64,000 nt of DNA from Tritrichomonas musculus (Eukaryota > Parabasalia > Tritrichomonadida > Tritrichomonadidae). The notes under the pieces are model-generated. The model saw only the letters and a list, made by a program, of their open reading frames with translations. It did not search any database and was not told where the DNA came from. The DNA lies in the NCBI GenBank assembly GCA_039105265.1, contig JAPFFF010000060.1, forward strand, positions 620,001 through 684,000, read 5' to 3'. The position numbers and the translations under genes were made by a program. Position 1 is the first letter of the stretch. Every line of letters begins with the position of its first letter. Shown here in pieces: positions 58,130 to 64,000 of the stretch.

Positions 58130-58888
58130 TTATTTACTTATGATATCTCCAACGTTTGCATCAGTTGATGGTTTGATTTTGATTGTGATGAATAGTGGGC
58201 TCATTAGTTTAATTGGCTGATACATAAAATCAACGAGACGCATTTCAAGATATTTTAATGAATCGCTATTAGTTTTTATTTTTATTGGCTTGGTCTGGTC
58301 ATAGTTAACAATAAGTGGAGCTTGATTTAAAATCATTGAATCAATGTTTGCAATAACTGATGGTGTGTATTCCTTTTCACCAATTGAACTATAAACTGGC
58401 TGACCCTGTAGTGAGACAAGATATAATTTATTTGCATAATTTAAAACTGGTAAATCATGAATTATGTATGGAGTGTTATTTTTGATTTCAATTGGTAGTG
58501 TAGTGTTATATAGTCCAGTTAATAGTTGTATTCGATGACTGATAGATTTAATGATGATATCTTTTGTTGAAAGCATGGTTATTGTATTGTCAGCGTTTAC
58601 ACTAAATGTTATAATATTAACACATTCATCATTTTTCATCTGTGTTGAATTCATTTTTTTAATTAATTCTTTGATTTCATATGAATATTTATTTTCAAAT
58701 GTTATTTTTATTAATTGTTTTTCATCATCAATGAATTCAAAAGTGCCATCAGTCGTTGAATATAAAATATTTGACATTGTGTTAATGGATGAAATATAAT
58801 ATTTGATATAACTACATTTCCACGGAATGTCAATGTTTAATGATACTGTGCTATAATCAGACGGTTTCGAATGAACAGAATATAACAT
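58130..58888 (-). CDS. Maverick-block beta-rich protein (possible structural protein)
   Basis: The 252-residue protein, MLYSVHSKPSDYSTVSLN..., is rich in beta-strand-forming residues throughout, with a late VDFMYQPIKLMSPLFITIKI stretch. Size, strand-rich profile and place in the block suggest a jelly-roll structural protein of the element, but no diagnostic motif is visible. Membrane segments are absent. The start is nine bases from the start of the divergent gene at 58898. Confidence 0.35.
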   Translation of the reverse strand: MLYSVHSKPSDYSTVSLNIDIPWKCSYIKYYISSINTMSNILYSTTDGTFEFIDDEKQLIKITFENKYSYEIKELIKKMNSTQMKNDECVNIITFSVNADNTITMLSTKDIIIKSISHRIQLLTGLYNTTLPIEIKNNTPYIIHDLPVLNYANKLYLVSLQGQPVYSSIGEKEYTPSVIANIDSMILNQAPLIVNYDQTKPIKIKTNSDSLKYLEMRLVDFMYQPIKLMSPLFITIKIKPSTDANVGDIISK

Positions 58889-58897
58889 AATTTAATA

Positions 58898-59113
58898 ATG
58901 AATAAAATGACAATTGCGTTATACGCTTACAAATCTAAAGAAACTGAAATTTTTAATGACAAGGGATTTAAGATTTTCATTGGTGAAGATGATGAAGGAA
59001 ACGAACAAATAAATATCACTAATGATGATAATGATACAATTAAATTCAATTGTATTTACAACAAGGATGAAGTAAATGATTTGGTATCAACTGGAACAAA
59101 CGACCCTGAATAG
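58898..59113 (+). CDS. Small acidic protein next to the MULE
   Basis: The 71-residue frame starts MNKMTIALYAYKSKETEIF and is Asp/Glu/Asn-rich, with no known motif. It ends where the Mutator-like sequence begins. It probably belongs to the Maverick-like block; whether this is its natural end is not known. Confidence 0.3.
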   Translation: MNKMTIALYAYKSKETEIFNDKGFKIFIGEDDEGNEQINITNDDNDTIKFNCIYNKDEVNDLVSTGTNDPE

Positions 59114-60634
59114 ACCTAGCCGAAAAATTTAAGAATGAACACAACTGGGAATTGAATTACGACTTTTTTGAAGGAACTTTAACAGCTATTATACTGTTTC
59201 CACCATGGGCAAGAAAAGTTCTTAAGTCATACCCAAATCCTCTTATAGTTGACGCAACTTTTTCAAAAGAAGATATTCGATTCACAACATGCGCCGTTAT
59301 TGATGGTGAATTACATACACAAATAGTTGGTATTGTTCTAAGAGGGACAGAGGATTCAAAAGGATATCGATATATCTTTGATATGATTGAGAATGAACTG
59401 CCCGATGTCCATTTCACAGTAATTTCTGATATGGCTCCATGTATAGAAAAAGCTTGTCGTGATAGTTTTGGGAAAAAATATAATTTAATATATTGCTTAT
59501 TTCATTTAAAAGAAAACTTTTTAAAAAAGTTTCAATTCAAGCCAAGTGTAAATTTATGGAAATGCTTAAAACATTTAATGCAAGGAAAAATATCTGATGA
59601 CACTTTTCAAGCACTTTGGATCAAAGAAGAATCGCAAGTTGATTCAGAACTCAAAGGTCTTTATTATTTAAGCAATATTGCTCATCACTTTTTATCAAAT
59701 CCAAAGATTCACAAACGAAACATTGTATCGTCACAACGTTTAGAAATGTTTAATAATATTATTAAATTGAAATCAAACAACGCATATTATATGCTTCAAG
59801 AATGTTTCACCATTTCAACTGAATGGTTTGAGGCATCTGCTTCTAGAATTCACAAGGAAAATCAATTATTAACTGATTCAGCAAATCAATTAATTGACAA
59901 AATGATACTTAAAGATGCTCGCAACGAATTTTACGATGATGAGTATCATTTAGTCGGCCAAAAAGGTAAATGCGTTTGTTATATCGACACAGACTTAGGA
60001 ATTCCTTGTCCAAAACAGATACGCTTCTTAAGAGAAAACAATATTGATTTATATAAAGCTGTTTCAAAAGATTGGCTTTGTTCCACATTTCATGAGGCGT
60101 TTGGTACAATTACTTGTAATGTTAGCCTTAATAATCATTCTTATGAAAAAGTTGTTCAAACTGATCAATTAAAAGTGCAAGATGCAGATTTAATTGCTTC
60201 AAAAATCAGATATCTATATCAGAATTCTCCAGAATATAGGGAAAAAATAAATGATCTTATTCATCAAGCCCAAATTGACATACAATTACCACTTTTTTCA
60301 TTATTGAACAAGCCTAAAAAAAAAGCAAAAAAAACGATATATTAGTTCTATAGAAGAAAATAACTTGGACAAAGATAAATCTCTTATATTCAAAATAATT
60401 CAACGTCATGTCGAAGGGAGGAAAGTCACAATTTCTGCTCTTGTATCACTTGCAAATCAATTATGCGATACAAATCCAGCCATACCAAGATTAAAATACA
60501 CAGTTAAAACTAAAAAGGCCATAATTGATTGGTATTTTAAAAATTGGACAATGATCAGCAAAGCTTTTGCAGATATTCCTAACCAGGCTCCAAATGGCGT
60601 TATTGTTTCTGATGATGAAAATGAAATATTTTAA
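59113..60634 (+). mobile_element. Mutator-like (MULE) DNA transposon, decayed
   Basis: A transposase-bearing segment. The coding frame opens after TGA 59107-59109 and has no ATG at its 5' end, so the N-terminus is missing. A shift in the A-runs near 60315-60338 moves the C-terminal part into another frame (to 60634). No clear terminal inverted repeats or target duplication were found. T-rich DNA with repeated TTTTTAACATGATC (near 60655 and 60700) follows. It interrupts the Maverick-like block. Confidence 0.7.
59152..60345 (+). pseudogene. MULE transposase
   Basis: In this 397-codon frame the MULE DDE core is readable: first Asp in LIVDATFSKED (D34), second Asp in FTVISDMAPCIEKAC (D93), the CLFHLKENF segment with its conserved His after it, and a Glu in SSQRLEMFNNI (E198), which corresponds to the catalytic Glu of the NNxxES motif. 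The reaction would be cut-and-paste transposition. A C-terminal DNA-binding-like piece (60365-60634, RHVEGRKVTISALVSLANQL) continues in another frame after poly-A runs. The 5' part, where MULEs carry an N-terminal zinc-binding or DNA-binding domain, is missing. It is probably inactive. Confidence 0.75.
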
Positions 60635-61323
60635 ATTTAATAAATATTTTTTTTTTTTAACATGATCTATTTTAATAAATTTTTTTTTTACTTTTTTCTT
60701 TTTAACATGATCAATTATTATATCTGAATGGTTTATAAGAAGCTTTAATGAATCAAAAAACATTCGGTAGGAATAAAAAAAGCACCGAACTTTTTTTTTT
60801 TTGAATGGTTTATTAAAACTTTTTGAATTAATTGTGATACATTCTTAGATTATCTAAATATTAAGCTAATATTATACCTTTTTCCTGAGTTTAAAAGCAT
60901 ATTATAAAAATAAATAAATAAAAAAAATATCGTGAGAGAAAGTTATATATGGATTTTTTTTTTTTTTAATTTAGGAAAGATATCTTTTTTTTTATTTCCT
61001 ATTTGAATTTTTCGGATAGATACATTTATTTAATGCTAGTATAATTATTGAATATTAATTATGAGAGTCAAAATGAAAATTTCGAAATTTGCATGGTAAA
61101 TGAATCGTATATTGTTATTAAAGTGTTGATAGCGGTAAATTTGCATTTGTTTTTGTATTTTGAGATGCATGGCGTAATGATATCAGTATCAGCATTTTAA
61201 GATTTGGATGAAATGCACGAAAAAAATTGCCAAATGATATTGATAACTTATTATATTAAAGTATTAACGCGTTTTTTATCATTTTGTTCTTGCTATTGTT
61301 GAAGAAAAGCTCAGGGAAAAAAA
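60635..61323. other. T/A-rich intergenic region
   Basis: This is dominated by poly-T runs. TTTTTAACATGATC occurs twice and GAATGGTTTAT twice, possibly edges of the MULE. No gene is recognised. Confidence 0.45.
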
Positions 61324-61384
61324 AACTTGGAATTTCCAAGTTTTCTTGACATGTGAAATAAAAAAAACTTGGAAATTCCAAGTT
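61324..61384. repeat. Pair of 19-bp near-palindromes, inverted copies of each other
   Basis: AACTTGGAATTTCCAAGTT at 61324-61342 and AACTTGGAAATTCCAAGTT at 61366-61384 are exact reverse complements, and each is itself palindromic apart from its centre. They could form a cruciform or mark an element boundary. They lie at the left edge of the second Maverick-like block. Confidence 0.8.
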
Positions 61385-61801
61385 GGAATTTTTTTCCTAA
61401 TCCTGAAGAATACTACTACTGGTGGAAATATTGATTGCCAAAGAACAAATGATTTCCCTAACTGCGCCTTGAATGACAAGGTATTTATTATAAATCCAAA
61501 TAAACATAAGGTTAGTGGAATACAGATTAAAGAAAATACATGTTTGAGACATAATGAATTTATACTAAATGATTTAGCATATACTTGTGATATAGAAGCT
61601 TTACATAAGAAGATAGATGGAATGCATGAACAGATAGAAATGAATGATACCACACTAGCATCATTAGAGAAATTAAAAAATAATATGATAAATATGGATA
61701 ATTTGCTTTCTAAAGAAGAAGCAGATAATAAATATCGTAGCAAATCTGATTTGACATACAAAGAGGCTATCGATATCCCATATGAAAATAGATTTGAATG
61801 A
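61346..61801 (+). CDS. Maverick-block protein with helical middle, unknown
   Basis: This 151-residue frame has as its first residues the palindrome-encoded KKTWKFQV, so the natural start may be later. A Cys-containing part (GGNIDCQRTNDFPNCALND) is followed by a long helix with heptad spacing and a C-terminal segment. The pattern recalls fibre or tail-like trimeric proteins of viruses, but no family was recognised. The end overlaps the next frame. Confidence 0.35.
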   Translation: MTCEIKKTWKFQVGIFFLILKNTTTGGNIDCQRTNDFPNCALNDKVFIINPNKHKVSGIQIKENTCLRHNEFILNDLAYTCDIEALHKKIDGMHEQIEMNDTTLASLEKLKNNMINMDNLLSKEEADNKYRSKSDLTYKEAIDIPYENRFE

Positions 61802-62120
61802 ATATGATGAAGTCAAAATAAAAATAAATAGGGAAACTCATCTTGTTGGGACGATTACTAATGACGCTGGTGATAGGTGCTTTTATATGGACAATCCCGC
61901 AGAAGATACTGTAGATACAATATTAACCAAAGCGGAAAAAGTAATTAAACAAAATAAAAATGTTTTGAAAACTGAAAATCGATGCGATTTTGAGAAAACA
62001 TTAGAGAATGCAATGGTTGAGTTCATCAAAAAAGATAGATATAAGAATATTTCTAATAATCCAAAAACATATTTTGATTATTTCTATTTTGTAAATGGAG
62101 ATTTTGAACTCAAAATTTAA
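61782..62120 (+). CDS. Maverick-block protein, unknown
   Basis: The 112-residue frame begins MKIDLNEYDEVKIKINRETH and is mixed alpha/beta, with no motif recognised. It overlaps the previous frame by 20 bases. Coding-like sequence continues beyond it. Function unknown. Confidence 0.35.
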   Translation: MKIDLNEYDEVKIKINRETHLVGTITNDAGDRCFYMDNPAEDTVDTILTKAEKVIKQNKNVLKTENRCDFEKTLENAMVEFIKKDRYKNISNNPKTYFDYFYFVNGDFELKI

Positions 62121-62345
62121 AATATTCCAAGTCAATTTGATGCAAAATATATGATTTTACAATATGAATCTCCTGATGGTGAATTATCAGAAATATTCTA
62201 AATATTTAATGAGACGAGTTGTGAGAAACATTTTGTTAGACTTCTGCATGGAAATAAAATTGCTTTACATGATGAAAAATATGGGTTCAAGAAATTAACA
62301 GTTGTTCAATTTAATGCTACAGATGTTTCATCTTTATGTAATAAA

Positions 62346-63551
62346 TGAATTTAAATCTAAATCCAGTAGCTAGACAGATTTATATCAAACAATTGAAATG
62401 GAATGAGTAAAAAATTGCTACAGATGTTTGCTCTTCAGCTAGATTTAGCATCGGGTACATTTCAATCGTGGAAAACATTTTTTTTGTAGTTATTAATGGC
62501 TGCCATTTGTGTTAGCGAATGAATGGGATTTTTTATGGAGTGAAACGACGTTAAAAAATCACTCCATTTATATATACTACTACTTTTTGAATTACGAACT
62601 TTTTTGAATACACGAACGATAAAACTTTTTGAATGTCTGACTTTTTGAATGAGGTCCAGGACGGGGAGCCCTTGGAATAGTGTTAGGCTGTGACTAGTCG
62701 TATACTACTGCTTTTTCTCAAAAAAAAATTCAACATTTTAAAATCCCAGAAATTTAGCTGGAAAATCCCCCTGCAGTAAGAACTCACTAGCTAAACCTCC
62801 AAGATATAGACTGAGAACATCCCTGCAGAAGAAGTTCAAAATCTAAGTTCTCGAGTTCGAGTAAAAAATGGCGCCACCAAAATAAATACGCTTATCCTTT
62901 ATACTTGAATTTGAATCTATGCATCGTTTTTAATTCAATTTTAGTTTTGTGTATTTATTTAGCCAATTCTGATCGTTCTTATTCAATTATTTTTTCCTGA
63001 TGATATTTGCACACACCTTTTCAAAAATCGCGCACAAAAATTCAATACTTTTTCATTCATCCAAATTTGAAAACAAATTTTTAAGATTTCATATTATAAA
63101 GTAATGGAAAAATTATTAATTTTTTAAATTATTAATAATTAATTAATAACTTATATATCAAATATTATGATCAGTTTTCAATATAAATTTAAAAATAATG
63201 ATTTAATTAATTAATCTCTCAAAATTAAATTGATGTTTCAATTATATTCAAAATGAAACAAATTTTCTGAACCAATAAATTGAATGTATATTGAAATTTC
63301 ATAGAATTCATTCAATTTAGAAAAAGTTTATTTGAATACTTTTTATGCAAGAAATTCTATATAATGTTATTTAAAATTAGCGAACTCTATTATATATTTA
63401 ATCTTTATTTATTTTCCAATGATTTTCTATAATTTTAAAATTAATAAAAATAAATTGAATAAAACTGAAAAATTGAAAAAATAAATGGTCTAATATTTAT
63501 TCAGATATCTATAATATTATCTTGGCTAACATTTAGCATTGATTCTAAATT
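62346..63551. other. Intergenic region with small hairpins and a GC-richer patch
   Basis: About 1.2 kb without a recognised gene. GGAGTGA...TCACTCC near 62537-62566 can fold. TATACTACT-A/G-CTTTTT occurs twice (near 62574 and 62701). A GC-richer patch at 62653-62700 and CCCTGCAG words near 62770 and 62822 stand out from the AT background. This may be an element end or a non-coding RNA; neither is demonstrated. Confidence 0.4.
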
Positions 63552-64000
63552 TCAAATTATTTGATTGTAAACTTCATTTTCCCTATTTTTGGTCTTAAAT
63601 GTATGTTTTGACTTGTTCAAGTCTTTTTCTTTAGATTCAGTTTTTTGTGGCTTACGAGATTCATGATTTCTGTGAATTACAGACCATGAAGCTTTTTGAT
63701 TAAGCTCGTAGTAAGGGCGAGAAGATGTCAATTGAACTTTCAAGCTTCCAATTATTTTCTTTTCGCTTTCTTTAAGACCCATAACTCCCATTTCGGTTGT
63801 AGACCCTAAGGATTTGGCTTTCTTTTTCTTACCTTGGACTTTTGGCGGACGATATAAATTTACAATAATAGAATTTTGATCACCTAAATTTGATGGAAAA
63901 TCTTCCGGATAAATATAACCAATTGCAAGTATTTCATCCCTTTTAATCTTATACTTGGAGCCAATAGTAATAATGATTTTTTCAGTATGATTTTGGAATA
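63552..64000 (-). CDS. C-terminal part of an unidentified protein, runs off right edge
   Basis: The minus frame is open from the window edge to TAA at 63552, giving about 149 codons. It contains a structured part (IIITIGSKYKIKRDEILAIG, YPEDFPSNLGDQNSIIVNLY) and a Lys/Ser-rich C-terminal tail (KVQGKKKKAKSLGS, then PQKTESKEKDLNKSKHTFK). The tail's basic, low-complexity nature suggests nucleic-acid or cytoskeletal contact, but no family was recognised. The start lies outside the window; the ATG at 63791 is probably internal. Confidence 0.55.
   Translation of the reverse strand, partial: FQNHTEKIIITIGSKYKIKRDEILAIGYIYPEDFPSNLGDQNSIIVNLYRPPKVQGKKKKAKSLGSTTEMGVMGLKESEKKIIGSLKVQLTSSRPYYELNQKASWSVIHRNHESRKPQKTESKEKDLNKSKHTFKTKNRENEVYNQII

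Larger units (their letters stand above)
57360..59112. mobile_element. Maverick/Polinton-like element fragment, left part
   Basis: This is a block of tightly packed small genes on both strands, with overlaps or gaps of only a few bases, unlike the host layout and like Maverick/Polinton elements known to be abundant in trichomonads. Parts seen are a short leading remnant (57360-57560), two small plus-strand genes, a minus-strand gene of structural-protein style, and another small plus-strand gene. It is broken overall; no polymerase, integrase, protease or packaging ATPase is present here. A Mutator-like transposon lies at its right side. Age appears old to intermediate. The family call rests on layout and style, so is tentative. 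Confidence 0.45.
61346..62345 (+). mobile_element. Maverick-like element fragment, right part
   Basis: A second block of small, closely packed frames: one at 61346-61801 with a Cys-containing start and a helical middle (LHKKIDGMHEQIEM), and one at 61782-62120 that overlaps it, followed by a decayed stretch to about 62345. It is probably a piece of the same or a related element as 57360-59112. It is broken, with a few breaks. No polymerase or integrase parts are seen. Tentative assignment. Confidence 0.35.

Noticed and set aside
62640-62700. A tRNA or snRNA gene in the GC-richer patch
   Set aside because: No cloverleaf, A/B box pair or snRNA hallmark could be identified by eye.

Overview
The window looks like nuclear DNA of a parabasalid protist, most likely a trichomonad of the Tritrichomonas type. 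It is very AT-rich, most genes are uninterrupted, and the standard stop codons are used. Several candidate initiator (Inr) motifs of the form TCA+Py+T/A lie 9-25 bases before start codons. The gene families are those expanded in trichomonads: BspA-like leucine-rich repeat (LRR) proteins, DUF3447/ankyrin proteins, TKL-like kinases fused to Sel1 repeats, ABCA half-transporters, and a Maverick-like element carrying a Mutator-like (MULE) insertion. The species call is inference from gene content, not from a database match.

Layout. At 1-628 (minus) is the first third of a sucrose-transporter-like MFS protein that runs off the left edge. From 1.07 to 10.3 kb there are mostly broken host genes (an LRR remnant, a kinase-Sel1 pseudogene, an unidentified fragment, a HECT ubiquitin ligase remnant) around an intact DUF1152 gene and a highly repetitive LRR gene. 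From 10.5 to 20.5 kb there are three DUF3447/ankyrin loci. The two on the minus strand each run DUF3447, then ankyrin, then LRR, share an upstream block of about 130 bp, and look like duplicated copies of a single fused gene. At 21-25.8 kb are a RCC1-coiled-coil-kinase gene and a divergent membrane protein interrupted by two in-frame stops. At 27.3-36.7 kb is a 3,129-residue open frame with six tandem kinase modules (only the fifth has all catalytic motifs), a long acidic repeat region and a Sel1 tail. From 37 to 48 kb come an unidentified helical protein, a Sel1 protein of distinctly higher GC, and a giant LRR protein of about 2,293 residues. At 48.6-55.9 kb is the most housekeeping-like stretch: a microbial-type PARG-like macrodomain protein, a CH-like small protein and two head-to-head ABCA half-transporters. 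From 56.3 kb to the right edge are an LRR pseudogene, Maverick-like remnants split by a MULE, a long non-coding stretch, and the C-terminal part of an unidentified gene.

How the genes fit together. The surface or adhesion-type repeat proteins (LRR, ankyrin) and signalling proteins (kinase, Sel1, RCC1) evolve here by tandem duplication, internal repeat expansion and frequent decay. Many breaks fall in homopolymer runs, so some could be sequence errors. The most unusual object is the six-kinase protein. It appears to have grown from a kinase-Sel1 gene like the broken one at 1.9-4.0 kb, because every module ends in the same short helical tail. No CRISPR array, tRNA or rRNA was recognised.
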